Positions 25,409 through 37,968 are shown, numbered from the stretch's first letter. The stretch is DNA of 64,000 nucleotides from Prototheca cutis (GCA_002897115.2 BCIH01000002.1:147591-211590); one strand, 5' to 3'. Numbers and translations are program-made. Notes: generated from the sequence alone by a model not told the origin.

Positions 25409-28400
25409 ACACACACACACATCTGCAGACTCACCCGTCCCGTCGTCAGATCACCGTGGCGCTCGACAGTGCGGCCCAGTTCCTGCAGGACATCGTTGAT
25501 CAGCGACAGTGCCCGGAGGACTTGCTCCTGCATGGCCGCATCCACTGCCGGGTCAGCCGACAGCGCCACCCAGTTCACCGCAGCCGCCGGCGGCCGCATG
25601 TGGCTTGGCACCGTCAGCGCCTTGAACACGTCCATAAACTGCACAGTTGTTAATAGTTATGGAGTAGAGGGTGCTTGTTGTTGTTTTCTTGTCATAATGT
25701 CATCACCAAGGCGATTTATTCCTGCTGAAATGCCCGTCATGCGAATCCAACTAGCACGCACGCCGCGCCGTGCTGGCGGCCGCGATGACAAGCCAACAGC
25801 GCATGCACTAGCCCGGCGTCATCCATGCATGCAGCAACAGAAACCCCCCCCCCTTCCCACATCACCGACCTCGCCGATTTTGCCGGCAGGGGATGGCAAC
25901 GGGCAGTCGAAGGAGATGGCCCCGTCTGAATCGACGTCCAGCGCCAGCGGCAGGCGAAGCTTCAGCGGACCCTCGTATTCGCCGTTCTCCATGCCTGTGG
26001 TGTGGGGAGAAAGGGTGGGTCTTAGGGACTGGTGTTGTTATGAAAGCAAGGGAGTTTGAGTGCCAGGTGGTGCCGGAAACCAGGCCCCGGCCAGCGGGAC
26101 CCTTAGCGTGGCGACAACCTCGGCACGGCAACAACCCTATGATCCAGCTGGCCATACTACCGGTCTCCCTGTCTGCTACCACTCGACCCACCGCTCACCC
26201 CTCAACATTCTTCAAGAAGAAACAAACAAGACTCTCACCGAGCGTGAAGCCGCGGCAGTTGGCTGCCCCCAGCACCGTGGCGCTGGCTCCTCGGAACTTG
26301 CTCTTGAACACGGCAATCTCGCGCGAGATCCATTCGTGCCATGCCCGCAGCAGTGCAAACTGCTCCTCCATCGACTCCTACAGTACTTGTGTGGGTGTGG
26401 GGTGGGGTTGCGCGTGTCTCTTCAGAAATAGGGTCATCTGCCCGTGGATGGGCTCATGCACACACAGGGTAGGGATGATGACAATCTCGGACAACCGAAA
26501 CAAAAACTCACCTTTGTGGCGCCGTCGGCATTGCTCTCAGTGGCGGTGGGCAGGGGTCCATGGACAAACAGTTCCTCCAGCGCACGGCGGGTGTAGGCGT
26601 GCATGGCGGCCACGAGCGCGTCGATGTTGATCCCGGCTTCGAGGCGCGTGACGACGACCCGCGTGCGCGCGGGTTTGCGACGCACTGCGTCCAGGGGCCC
26701 GTCGAGGAAAGCGCGAAAATCAAAATTTCCCAGGCCGGGCGATCGGCACTGCAGCTGGCACCACCCGGCGTTGACAACGTCGCACAGCGCGCCCAGCATG
26801 CTGGCCCCTCGCCCGGGTACGCGCTCGTGGTCGGCCACGAAAGCAATCAGCGCCGCGATGCTGAGGTGGCCGTGCGGCGGGTGCGCCGCCGGGGCATCGG
26901 CTGGCGGCCGCCGAGACGATCCAGCGGTGGCTGTGGCGGAAGAAGTTGACAGCCCCGCCAGTGCAGTGGAAGACAGCAGGGCCCCGCCGGCGAGGACCTC
27001 GTGCCAGAGACGCGACAGGGCCTGCGCCTGGGGCAGGGACAGGCCCAGCAGACGCCGGGCTTCTCGGGCCGCGGCCAGCCGCCGCTGCTGCTTGGCGGCC
27101 TCCTTGGCCGAGCGCGCCGGCCCGCGCACCTCGAACGCCAGGTCAGCGTCCAGGGTCGCGAGCGCGGGGCCCACACAGTCCACGCGGGCAGTCAGCGACA
27201 CGCCCCGCCGTGCGGCCAGGAGATAACCCCCCAGCTCCCGGGGCAGGACCAGCTGCAGCCGGCGCTGGATCAGGCTGGGGATGGCCGACCGCAGGATGGC
27301 GCGGACCACGCTCACGGGCATGGGCACGGAATTGCCATGCAGCTTGTAGTCCAAGTGCTGCACGTCGAACAACGGCCGATCACGCCCGGGTTGCCAACCC
27401 TGAGCCCTGCATGGGGTAATTTTTTGGTGGTGGAGTTTTGGTGAGCATGGGGGATGTAGCGGGGTTCGGGGGAAGGTTGGCGGAGGAAAAAAACAGTGCA
27501 GCTCCTGTTCACCAAAACAACACCCCTCTCTATTTTAGGAAGAAAGAAAAACGTACTCGGTGTATTCATAGGAGAAGCGGACAAAGACGTTGGCCTCGAC
27601 GTCGGCCTGGCCGATGGAGAAATTGGGTACCTTGGATCCCCTTTCCCCCACCAGCTCAAATCCCGAGGTCCGGCCGCGGACAAAGATGCCCTGCGTGCCG
27701 GGCGGTGCGGCGCCGGGGTCACGCTCCTCTGGCTCTGTTGGGGCCGGAGCGCCGCCGCCGCCCTCCTCGTCACTCGAGTCGCCTGCCGCGTTGCGCAGCC
27801 AGCCGCCGCGGCCCTGGCTGTGGGACGACAGCGTCCTCCGCCGTGGCGACCGCGCGAGGCCAGAGGCCGGTCCACCGCCAGGCGCAGGCCCAAGGGCCGC
27901 ACCACCGCCGCCACCAGCGACGATGGGGCCCAGCGCCGCATCGGCCGCCTCACGCAATGCATCAGCCGTCAGAGCCGTCAGTCCCTGCTGATGCAGTTCC
28001 CGTGAGACATTGTCATTTCCATCGCCACGGTCATCATCGTCGGCACCGCCAGGCCCCAGGCTGAGGTGGCCGCCAAGCATCGCTGACAGCTCGCTCGAAG
28101 GGGTGGAGGCCAGTGATCCATCACCCTCGCTGTGCCGCTCGATGTCATCGTCATCATCGTTATCACGCTCACCCCGTGCTGTGCCGCCGCTGGTACGGGT
28201 ATAAACTCCGGAGCGACTCGGGGTGGAGCCGGCGGGGCTGTCCCCCGCTCCGGCTCGGCCACCGCTGGCAGCTCCATTGTTGTTGTCCTCCTCGGCAGAG
28301 TACAAGGATGAAGCAAGCCGATCAGTCTGCCTTCCAGCAGCAATCCCATCATTCCTGCTGCCCACAGATCCAGGCAATCGGGTGGAGCTGCCGTTGGCGG

Positions 28401-30284
28401 GCTCGTCGGCGACGCTGCTTTGGGCATCCCAGCAACCATACACGCTGCCTGTCTCGTAGCCGGGGGCGAGACTGGCAGAGGAGGCGCCGGCCAGATCGCC
28501 CTTGGACTTGCGGCCCAGCAACTTTTTCGCCAGGGTCTTGACCTTGGGAGCCTTGGATGACGTCGTCGAATCCATGCTGTCCCTCCGCAGCAGATCACCC
28601 TGCAGGGTGACGGGGCGACGGACAACGGGGAGCGAGGTCGATGACTGAGCTGGCATGAGCATCAGATACAACTACCGCCCTGCGGAGAATTTTCCTCCCC
28701 GATGGAGGATGCTGTCTTCTATTTTTGTAGCAGTAGGATGGGCCCCCTTTCTCACCCTGGAAAACCTACCTGAAGTTGATCAGCGCCGCCAACGGGACCC
28801 TTGTACTTGTCCTTCCTGCTGCCAATCTTCTCGAGAAAGCGGAGCGCAATGCGCTTGCCCTTGCTAGCCTTGGCACCCTGCGGCACCGGCGGCAGGGCCA
28901 AGCTCGAGGGTGACGCCTCCAGACCGGATGGGGGGGGGGAGCCCGGCCCGGTGGCCGGCTGGGTCACCATGCCCTCGCCAGGCTTGGGCTGAGCACGCCC
29001 GGCAACAGGGAAAGCTGTCCCCCCTCCGGCACCCGCAGCAAACGATCCAGAGGATGCTGGAGACGTCTGGGCCAGCAGCGCAGCAGCTGCATTGCTGGGG
29101 ACCGGTTTGCCGGAGGCTGTTCTAGGCGCAGAACTGGGCGGCGGGCTCGGGCGCACCGAGTTGCGTTCTCCCCCCCCCGGCGCCGACGCCGACGAGCGGC
29201 TGCGCTGGTGCTGCTTGACCGGCGACGGGCCCGTTCCTCCCGTCACCGTTCTGTGTGCGATAGGAGAGGAAAGGGAAGGGGGGGACGGCGGTCAGCCAGA
29301 GAGGCAGGCACAGCCATGCCCACGCGTGCCGGACCGTCAAATCATGCAAGACCCTACCGTGAAACGGACGACTCCCATATCTCACACACAGAAACACAAT
29401 GGCAACGACAACCCCCCCTCTCCCCCCAACAAAAATCTCCGTGCTCACTTGACCGGGGCTTCGCCTTGGAGGACGAGGGTGGCTGGTCCGCCCGGATAGG
29501 CCGGCGGCAGGGCTTCGATGCGGGCAACGCCCCTGATTTCGGCGACGCAGATGTCCTTGCATGCGCCGTAAACCCCCGCGCCACCAAAGGTGACGTTGTA
29601 GCCGCGGTGCATCGGAAAATGCAGCGTGCGGCGCGCTCGGTTGAAGCCCACGCGGGCGGCGGTGGCGTCGGCCCGCGCTCGGTGCAGGGCGGCGGCTCCA
29701 GAGGCTTCGGCCGCGGCACGGGCGGCCAGCAACGCGGCGGCTGCCTCCCTCCCGGCCAGTTCCACTTCCACCGCGGCAATCTCACTGCGCACAACGCGCT
29801 GGGTGTCGGCCAGGGCCACCAGCCGCGTCTCCCACACGGGGGCTTCGGCTGCCCGCCGGCGGGGACTCAGCGCCACGACTTCTTCCCGGCATGCGGCCGC
29901 GTCGGCCTCCAGCCGCGCTGCCAGTCCATGCAGCCTTTCCAGCTCAGCATACAGGACAGGGAGGGGTAGGGGCTCGCCGTCGGGGCCGGCACGGGCCTGG
30001 ATGGGGTTGAATCCCGTGAACACGGCAGCGTTGGTGGCGTTGGTGGCGCCGGGGCGCCCCGTGATCTCGGTGCGCGCACGGGCCGCGGCGCGGGCTTCCA
30101 GCTCTGCCACGTTGTTCAGGAGCAGGGCCTCGGTGGAACGCAGGCTGGCGGCCTGCTGCTTGAGCGCGGGGCGCTCCACAGAATGCCAGCGCGCATGCTC
30201 CGCCTGGCGCCGCTGGCTGGCCTCCTGGAGCAGGGCCTGGGCGGCCTGGCGCAGCCGGGACAGCTCAGCCGCCTCGGAGTCCAT
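24291..30284 (-). CDS. Large modular protein of unknown function, 1459 aa
   Basis: Nine exons (complement): 29449-30284, 28770-29250, 27553-28644, 26512-27399, 26239-26377, 25870-25994, 25435-25638, 24835-25071, 24291-24668. All phases agree. Residues 1-180 are Ala/Glu/Arg-rich and probably coiled coil (LSRLRQAAQALLQEASQRRQ), then a globular stretch follows (NVTFGGAGVYGACKDICVAE). A long Ser/Pro/Gly-rich linker contains two basic helices (ALRFLEKIGSRKDK, TLAKKLLGRKSKGDL). From about residue 800 the protein is globular, with LDYKLHGNSVPMPVSVV and RRLQLVLPRELGGYL, amphipathic beta/helix alternation reminiscent of lipid-binding TULIP-type folds, but I do not recognise the family. A (CAG) Gln run occurs near 24915. 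The assembly gap falls in an intron. The C-terminus is Gly-rich. Confidence 0.65.
25100..25367. other. Assembly gap (268 N)
   Basis: A run of N inside the intron between the exons at 25435-25638 and 24835-25071. It is preceded by a G-rich stretch and followed by a long C run, which probably caused the failure to assemble. No coding exon is needed inside it, since both flanking exons join in phase 0. Confidence 0.95.
25368..25420. repeat. Poly-C (41 bases) plus (AC)n
   Basis: Homopolymer C from 25368 to 25408, followed by AC repeats, at the edge of the N gap and within an intron. Similar C runs occur at 1-13, 11911-11925 and 43242-43251, also intronic or at exon edges. Confidence 0.9.
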
Positions 30285-30868
30285 GGATCACGTCGTCAGA
30301 GGGGGAGTAGGGCGGGCCGGGTTCCACGACAACCCGGGGACCCCGGGAGCGGCGATCCGTGCGCGGCGCCCGCGACCGCACCAAACCCGTCAGCCGAGCC
30401 CTCAATCGGAAGTCCACATATCATGATGTGTACATTGAATGTAGCAATGGACAATGGCACGGGGTGAACGCGTTTGACTTGGCACGGGGGGTGGGGACCC
30501 AGTCGCTACCGATTTTTATTTTTATTGTTGCCCTGCATGCTACATCTGCGAGTGATCGTTCGATCATGTGCGGAAACCCCGTGTTACCGCCCCCGCCCAA
30601 CTGCTCCGTCTGGAATGGCAGCCCACAAGCCTGCTCCACATGCTGCCTCCAGTGCGCGAACATAGCCAACATATTTGTGATGCTATCAGACAAGTCTGCT
30701 ATACCGGCGGTGCCCTGAAGGGGAGGAGCGGGAGCCTAGGTTCTCCTGAGCCACCGGGAACAGCCTTCTAGCCGCACACGCGTCCCGTCCCCAGTGGGGT
30801 GGCCTAGGCACCACATGTCCGGCTGATACGAGCTCCAGGGACAGTTACATCCTGAAATATCGCGCGCC
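30285..30868. promoter_or_regulatory. Divergent intergenic region
   Basis: About 580 bases separate the starts of the 1459-aa protein gene (minus) and the transporter gene (plus), so both promoters must lie here. No TATA-like element or other defined motif could be assigned with confidence. Confidence 0.45.
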
Positions 30869-32019
30869 ATGGAGCCCAAGGATGGCGGGCTCACGGTGGG
30901 GAGTTTTGTCGTACTCATGTCGGTGTACCTCGGCTTGAACAGCTCGCTCAACATCCTGAACAAGGTGCGGCTGGGGCCCCAGTTCTGCGGACAATCCAGC
31001 ATGCACCAATGACATTGTCTGATTGATTGGTCGGAGTGCGAGGCTGTGCAATCGAGGGCGACCAGGATCTTGGACTCTCGCCGGCTGCCACCATTCCCCT
31101 GGCTGGGACCTGCAAGCAACGAGCCGTACCCTAGGATCGGAGCTTGTCCCTGGTTCACTCCGGCGCGGTCATTGGTATTTCTGATGCATGACGATCATCG
31201 CATAAGCAGCTGCAGCATACCCAGTGGGCCGCTCGGATCACGCTGCCCATGTCCCAATGCCCCCGTCCCAACCACCCCTCTCCCCCCTGTCAGCACTCAC
31301 CCGAACCCACACCCTCCTGCGCCCACCCCCATTCCTTCCCGCAGTGGGCTCTGGGCATCTATGGTTTCCGGTTCCCGTTCCTGCTGACCAGCTCGCACAT
31401 GGCGTTCAGCCTGCTGGCGCTGACGCCGTTTGCGCTGAGGTACCCCGTCGAGGTGCACCGCGCAACGCTGGTGCGGCAGTGGCGGGGCCTGGCATACATT
31501 GGCGTGTTCATGGCGCTTAATGTGGCACTGAACAACGTGAGCCTGCAGGACATCAGCCTGACGATGAACCAGATCATCCGCTCGGCCATCCCCGTCGTCA
31601 CCTGCGCACTGGCGGTGGTGGTGGAGGGCAAGCGCCCCAGCCGCGGCGAGGCCATGGGCGTGGTGGTTTTGACCCTGGGCGTCATGGCCACGGTGTGGCA
31701 GGGCCGTGCCACGGGCAAGCTGTACGCCATCGTGTTTTGCATCACCGCCACGGTGTGCAACGCAGGGATGATGACGTTCTCAGGCAAGGTCATGTCGGAG
31801 AAACTGGACGTTGTGCGCCTGACATTCTACACCGCCCCCGTGTCTCTGGTCTGCTTGCTCCCGTTCTTCCTCCGCTATGAAGTAAGTGGCTTTGATGGTT
31901 TCTGTGTGGGGAGCTTGGGCAGGAGAGGGGGGAAGGGAGGGCAAGGGCTGTTGGAAAGCTGAACGACTGCTGTCTGCTTTTATTGACAATCCCCATCACC
32001 GCCACCATTTACCCCACAC

Positions 32020-32070
<51 letters not shown>

Positions 32071-32605
32071 AAATACGTAAATAAATCACTCGATGCAGTA
32101 CGCGGCGTTCGTGGAGTACCTGCCTCGCAACCGGCACTCGGCGGGTCTTGTGCTGGGTCTGACCTCGCTCAACGCACTGGCCTACAACATGGTGCACTCG
32201 CTGATGATCAAGCGCACCAGTGCCACGACGACCACTGTGCTGGGGATGGTCAAGATTGTCGGCTTGCTCCTGCTGTCGGCGTTCCTGCTGGGCGAGGGGC
32301 GCGAGCTGACCCCCTCCATGCTGCTGGGCTGCATGGTGGCGCTGGCCGGTTTCGCGCTCTATTCGCACGCACGCCTGGAGGCTACGCATGCCGCCGCTGC
32401 ACGCCTGATCTCCCTGGAAGCCGATAAAACCGACAAGGGATTTGATCTCGAGGCGGACGGCCGCCAGGCCGGCACACTGGCCAGCAACGGCGGCTCCGGC
32501 GCCCAGGGCGGCAAGCACGAGGGCCTCAAGCATGCCGCCAGTGCCAGCAGCATCAGCCTCATCACACTGCACCGGCCGCCGGCAAAGGGCGCCGCCGGCG
32601 CGTAA
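30869..32605 (+). CDS. TPT/DMT-family sugar-phosphate or nucleotide-sugar transporter
   Basis: Three exons in phase 0: 30869-30964, 31345-31881, 32099-32605, giving 379 aa. Start MEPKDGGLTVGSFVV at the first ATG. The protein has about ten hydrophobic segments typical of the triose-phosphate translocator family, beginning SVYLGLNSSLNILNKW with the characteristic Asn-Lys after helix 1. The body contains LTMNQIIRSAIPVVTC and the C-terminal pair of helices LGMVKIVGLLLLSAFLLGE and LLGCMVALAGFALYSHA, where the paired TVLGMVK/LG-E pattern is typical of the TPT domain. The hydrophilic tail (about 75 residues) carries Lys and Ser and is likely cytosolic. Family members sit in Golgi/ER or plastid membranes and exchange phosphorylated or nucleotide sugars; the substrate cannot be read from sequence. 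The second intron contains a 56-base CA/CG tract. Confidence 0.88.
32013..32068. repeat. (CA)n with CG interruption in a transporter intron
   Basis: CA dinucleotides interrupted by a short CG alternation, directly before the acceptor of the last transporter exon. Simple repeat. Confidence 0.95.
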
Positions 32606-33520
32606 GGCTGCCGTTACGGAAGTTGCCGACGAGCGAATGGGGGGTTGCAATCTCGGACAGAAGCTTTGCACTCATTTGTCAGCAGCACCCTGACAACTCG
32701 GCAAGCCATCGGGCGGCGTTTGGTCGGCGCTGAGGGATGGACTTTCGGGGTCGTCTGTGCGTGAGCCGCCGCACTGTCTAGAGACGACATCATCAGCCTT
32801 TGTCTCGGGCCTGATGGTGTATGCCGTCCCACTCTAATAAGGTTTGTCTCCCGTGTCCCGGTCAACCTCTGGCTTGACAGGGCCTCACGCGCTCGGAACC
32901 GGGTCTCTTTCCCTACCACCCCACCAAATGCTTACACGCTGCACTGCTGCGTGCCTTCAATGCTCGTGATCATGGAACTTTGACTTTGCAACATCGTCGT
33001 GCCCCCCCCGCCAAATTACATCGAGGAAAAGGCAGCGTTGCCCTTCCCCTCTGTCCTCTAGCAGAGTCACGGATGCCCCTCTGTGCACCAGTGTGGATTT
33101 CTCTGGGCGTCGAGGCATGAGATGGCGACCATTGCCGCGTGCCTCGGCGGCCCTTGCTGCTTTCTAGGATCTTTTGAGACCCCCTTTTTGTTGCGGTCTG
33201 CCGTCGCCGCCTCCTCCAGCACATCTGCAGGCAGCTCCGCCGCACCACGGCGCCGGCCCCCAGCTGCGGAAGCTGGCACCAACACTTGCACACGAGTGTG
33301 CCTCAGTTTCAGCCGTTGTCAGGAGGGACAAACAGAAGGACCAGAGTAAAGTGGCAAGGGTGTGTGCAGTGGTGTTGTGTTCCGGATCACAATCTCGTCA
33401 TTCGCCCTGGCAGGAGCCCCCCGGCGTGGTGTGATCAACGAGCCACTGTGCCCTGAGATCACACTCGCAAATTCAAACACGTGCTGGTCTTCAGTCCAGC
33501 ACGGGGGCTGTTAGGGAGGC
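32606..33520. other. Interval between convergent genes
   Basis: About 0.9 kb between the stops of the transporter (plus) and the apyrase (minus). It should contain both 3' UTRs. No further gene recognised. Confidence 0.5.
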
Positions 33521-35562
33521 TCAGCCAAGGCTGTTGATTGCGGCGCCCAACGGCCAGGCTGCTTCTATTTGCTCCTCGCGGTATTGCACCTGTTTTTTTA
33601 ATTGTGGCGCGTGGGGTGGGGGAAGAGGGAGGGGCATTCTGTGTGACGAGTTCCGCGTGTGGAGACGAGGTGCAGGCTTCCAGCAGTGGGGTTGGAGGGG
33701 GAGGCATGTCCTCCTCCAATGTGGTGCACCCTTGCATCCTATTCTGCAGTCGGACATCATCAACTCTTATGGTCCCTAGTGCATGCGGGCATTGCCCCAC
33801 TCCCACTCAGATGGATAAACCCCCACGCCGAACTGGAGTCAGCGACACCCGTTCACGCACCTTCTTCACGATGGTGAGCTCCGTGTCGGCTGGGACACGG
33901 AAACCCTCGAGCAGCAGCGTGTGCACGTAGACCAGGTCCATGCAGAAGAAAGGACGAGTGTCCTCGGCGACGCGGGGGAAGTGCGTGCCCAACTCCGCCA
34001 GCGGCGCGGTGCAGGCACGCTGCGCCAGCTCCTGGAACTGCGCGGGTCGCACGACCGCCTGGATGGCATCCCTCTCGCTGACCAAGCCTGTGGCAATTCA
34101 TTGATTCGGTGGGGAAGGACTGTTAGGACTGGATGTGGGCATGCGTGTGCAGGGGGAGTGGGGAGCCCAGCATGTCCCAGAATTCACAACATAATCCAAA
34201 CACTATGCCCAGGCACCTGCATCGACGGCACGGTCCCAGAAGTAGGAGGAAATGTAGAACACGGCAGGCACACGGTCCCCTGCCCACGCGCCATCAAAGG
34301 TGCACTGGAGCTGGGGCGCGTCGCACCCCGAACCTAGGTTCATCGACTTTGAGACGATCTTGCCGCAGGCATCGGCGTCGACGGCCGCGCCGCCCTTCAT
34401 GCCGTGCGTCTTGCCTGCATAGACGTAGTCGCCCTCGTAGCCGGCCGGGACGCAGGGGTGTGGGGCGGCAGCGTCATGGGCGGCCAGGATCCCCGCCCGG
34501 CCGGCCATCAGGCCGTAGCCCAGGTAGCTGTGCACGTAGACCGAGTACGCGCGGCCACCGCCAGACAGGGCCATCGTGTAATTCCCAGCGGGTGCGGCTT
34601 GGGCNTCGGCAGGGGTCAGCGCAAAGGCTTCTTGGACCGAGCCGCCGCCGAGGTCGATGGCGGCCACCGTCGACTCCTCGGCCTTGCCCAGCACGCCCAG
34701 CAGGTAATTCAGCGTCAGCCACGCAAACGCGCCCTCGTCCGCGCCCGTCAGAATCCGCACATCGTTCTCTCCAAACTGTCGTGGGGATGGCGGGCAGGTG
34801 GGCTGGTACATCCATGCAGAAAGCAAGGTCCAGAGCCCCACACACGCACTCCCACCCGCTCCAAAAGGAAACCCCATGCATTGCTCCCACACCTGGAATG
34901 GATAGCCAGCTAGGAAGGTCCGGACGGCGGCCAGGATGCGGTCGGCCGAGTCTCCCGGCAGCAGACGCAGCCCCGCAGTGGCGCCGACGAGGATGTGTGT
35001 CTGTGGCTGCGCGGCCCTTGGGATGGTTTCCAGCGCCAGCGCCAGCAGCGGCTTGAGCGAGGCCGCGGCGGCGGCCGGGTCGGCGGCGTGCGAGCTCAGC
35101 CCTGGCTTGAGCTGCTCAAACTTGTCATACTCCAGCTCCATCTCGCCGGCGGCGCCGGGGTTGAACTTGAAGATGTGGATGCGGGAACCCGTGGACCCGG
35201 CGTCCACGACGATGGAGTAGCGACTGGCGCCTGCAGTGCTGCTGCCATTGCCGCCGTGCCAAGCCTGGGCGCGGCCAAAGCCCGGCTCCAGCGGCGACGC
35301 GCGGGGCATGATCAGGAAGACCAGCAGGATCAGGGCCGCGGGGGCGCCCAGGACCGTGACCAGCAGCCGGTGCCTGCGACAGGATGGTCGTGAGAGATAG
35401 GGCTCGTGGGCGCCGAACCACCTGGGCGGGGCTGGGCCTTGCGCCCCCCAGGGCCCTGCAACCGGGTGCCGGCCCACACTGCCCCTTCTGCTCCATGCGC
35501 CGCATCCAATGTCATGCTCACCGCATTATGGCCTCCAGGCGCGTCTCACGGCCCTTCTTCAT
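33521..35562 (-). CDS. GDA1/CD39-family apyrase (nucleoside di/triphosphatase), 458 aa
   Basis: Hydrolyses nucleoside tri- and/or diphosphates, typically in the Golgi lumen or outside the cell. Five exons (complement): 35522-35562, 34893-35373, 34217-34775, 33861-34087, 33521-33589. All phases fit. The start MKKGRETRLEAIMR is followed by a single signal-anchor helix (LLVTVLGAPAALILLVFLI). Apyrase conserved regions are seen in order: ACR1 IVVDAGSTGSRIH, ACR2 LVGATAGLRLL, ACR3 GADEGAFAWLTLNYLLG with its catalytic Glu, ACR4 AAIDLGGGSVQEAF, and a C-terminal ACR5-like IEAAWPLGAAINSL. Only one membrane helix is present, which suggests a type II Golgi enzyme rather than a two-helix ecto-ATPDase. One unresolved base at 34605 lies in exon 3. 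Substrate preference (UDP/GDP versus ATP) is not deducible. Confidence 0.92.
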
Positions 35563-35895
35563 CCTCCGTGCCACGCTCAGCTTGCCCGTCGACCCGACAG
35601 GTGCTGCGGGATCCGCGGCCACACACTGCCGCCTCTGGGGGCCCCTCTGCCTAGCAGCCAGTCGGCTCAGTTTTAACACACATAAATATCAACAGTACAA
35701 TGTGAGTGCGCGGGTCTCGGGCAGTCCTAGACCGCTCCAATTGGTGCCGTGCATGCTGTTAGCGCCACAGCTCATGGCAGAAAGTGATCCGGAGAATTGT
35801 CGGCCGGACCAAAGGTCGGAAGGGGGTGCACGGCCACTGCGCCTCGCCTGCGCACCACCCGGAGGGCTCCCTCTCCACTGCCCACAATACCATCG

Positions 35896-37585
35896 TTACA
35901 CCCAGACCCTGACCAGGCCATCCACGGAACTGGTGCACAGCGCGGTGCCCTCGGGGTGCAGGGATATGCTGCACACGGCATCGGCATGCGCCTGCACAGT
36001 CCGGACCAGGCGCCCGCTGGCCATCTCCCACGCACACACCCTGCCGTCCTCGGAGGCCGCCAGCACGTGGTCGTCGCTCGGCGTCAGGCACGCCTCCACC
36101 TTGGTGGACACATGTCTGTGCCCTGCAGGTGGAGTTCCGGGGGTGTGGAGTTTGGGTTGCGGTGATGGTCGGGCCATGGCAGCAGATGCTGGGTCGTCCG
36201 GGCAGATCTGCACGATTTCATACAAAGAACACACATACAGAGACCATAAATAAGCATCCACCAAACACAAGAATATACGAGCACTGGAACAATGCCTTGC
36301 AGCAGCAGCTTGCCTTTGTATTCGACGAGGGAATCGCCGTCGGCTCTGTCTAGAAGACGGAGCGTGGAGTCCATGCACGCCAGCAGGACCATGGCGCCGT
36401 CGTGGGTCATCTTCACTGAAGTAAGGGCCGCCGGCATGGTGTCTACAAACATGCGCCCCGCCCGGACATCGTAGCGCCTCAAGCAGCCGTCCACTGAGGC
36501 CGCCAGGATCTCGCCACCTGGCGTGCATGTCACGGCCACAACGCTGTCCCGTGCATCGCCCAGCGTCTGCATGGGATCCCAGGCCCGAGACCGGCAGTCC
36601 CACACGCGCACGGTCCGATCGTACGAGCAGGAGACTAAAAGCTGGTCCTCTGCTGCATAAGTGACCTGAAAGGAGAGGGCGGGTAGCATGCGTTTTGCGG
36701 GGGCTGGACCGGGGTGCCATTGCTGGCTGTGGGACAGGGGTGTTCAGTGAGAGGGGGTCATCTGCTGGACACGTGCTCGACAAGTTCGGCAATGGCAGGC
36801 AACAACAGCGGGCCATCAACGGCCCCGGTGGTCAAGGCACACAACACCCAACCCGCCCCGGTGCCAACCAGTCAGTCGCTCCGCTGCCCACTCACAGCAT
36901 TGGCAGTTGCGTCGTGACCCCTCATCTTTCGGATGACACGGCCAGAGCCCACATCCCAGAGAAAGATCTGACGATCACCGCCGCAGGATGCAAACCTGCA
37001 GAATGTCGTTAGGACCATGTTCGCAGTCCATGAAGCCAGGGGCGCGTGCTGCAAGGCCGGGCACTGCCCCGACACGCACTGGCCAAACCCTCAAACAGCT
37101 CCATGCAATCGCATTCCATGCCATGCAATGCTCACTTGCTATTGTCGCTTGCGACGGCGACATCTCGAACCTCATAGCCATGGCCAGTGTAGGTCTTGAT
37201 GGCACTGCCTGTGTGAGGGTTCCACAGCCGGATCGTCCGGTCCTGGGTGCAGGCAAAAGTGTGGCGTGTCAGGTTGACACGGCAGGGCATCCAGTGTGAC
37301 ATGGAACTTCCCTAACCTACAGACAGCTCAGCTGGGTGCAAGCATGCCAGGGAGTCACTGCACGGGAGGCAGACATCCGTCCGCATTCTTTCTCCCAGCC
37401 CCACAATTTCCACCGCCTACCTTGCCTCCAGTCAGGCAGTATGTCCCCCGCGTGTTGAAGCGCACTGCGTACACAGGGCCTTCGTGGCCCTTGAGTTCAT
37501 GGGCCTGAGTGAGTGGGAGGTGTTCTGACGGGCCCTCACCCGCAAGGTGCGGGGGGAGGGCCGGACCCAGCGGCGTCAGGGACAT
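35896..37585 (-). CDS. WDR83: WD40-repeat protein WDR83/MORG1 orthologue, 316 aa
   Basis: WDR83 (MORG1) is a seven-bladed WD40 scaffold found with the spliceosome and with MAP-kinase modules in animals. Five exons (complement): 37421-37585, 37136-37242, 36896-36995, 36314-36665, 35896-36122, giving 316 aa; the human protein is 315 aa. Recognised blocks follow the human order: ELKGHEGPVYAVRFN, DRTIRLWNPHTGSAIKTYTGH, GGDRQIFLWDVGSGRVIRKM, VSCSYDRTVRVWDCRSR, DARDSV, AASVDGCLRRYDVRAG, DSTLRLLDRADGDSLVEYKG, EDGRVCAWEMASG. An upstream in-frame Met at 37600 is an alternative start. The intron at 36123-36313 starts with GCAAGC rather than GT, and this junction restores the conserved EYKGH. Confidence 0.93.
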
Positions 37586-37968
37586 AGTGCCCGCATGCAC
37601 GCTCTTATTAGAGGCCCCCCTTCCCTACATCTCAGTGGCTCGACACCTCAGATCAGACGCACTGCCAGAACAATCACTCAATCAGGCACCGGTTGTGTGA
37701 GCCGAGCGGACCGATAATTGCCCGGCGATGATCGACTTCATGAGGCCGGGTTTTCTTCCACATGCCGACGCGCCTGATCTCGGGTTTCGGCATGTGAGAC
37801 TGTCGGTCGTTTCAAAGTCTCAACAGGCACGCGGATGCGCGTTCACCGCTCTGTACATCATTATTGTACATTGTGGGTTTCATGTGATCTGGAGAGGCTA
37901 GGACTGCCGCCCAAGGAGGCACGGACTCCGCCCGGGGGCCTCGGCCAGGGGCCGTGTGGTCAGCCTTG
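37586..37968. promoter_or_regulatory. Divergent promoter region
   Basis: 383 bases lie between the start codons of WDR83 (minus) and the M14 carboxypeptidase (plus). Both transcripts must initiate here. No canonical core-promoter element is obvious. Confidence 0.5.
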
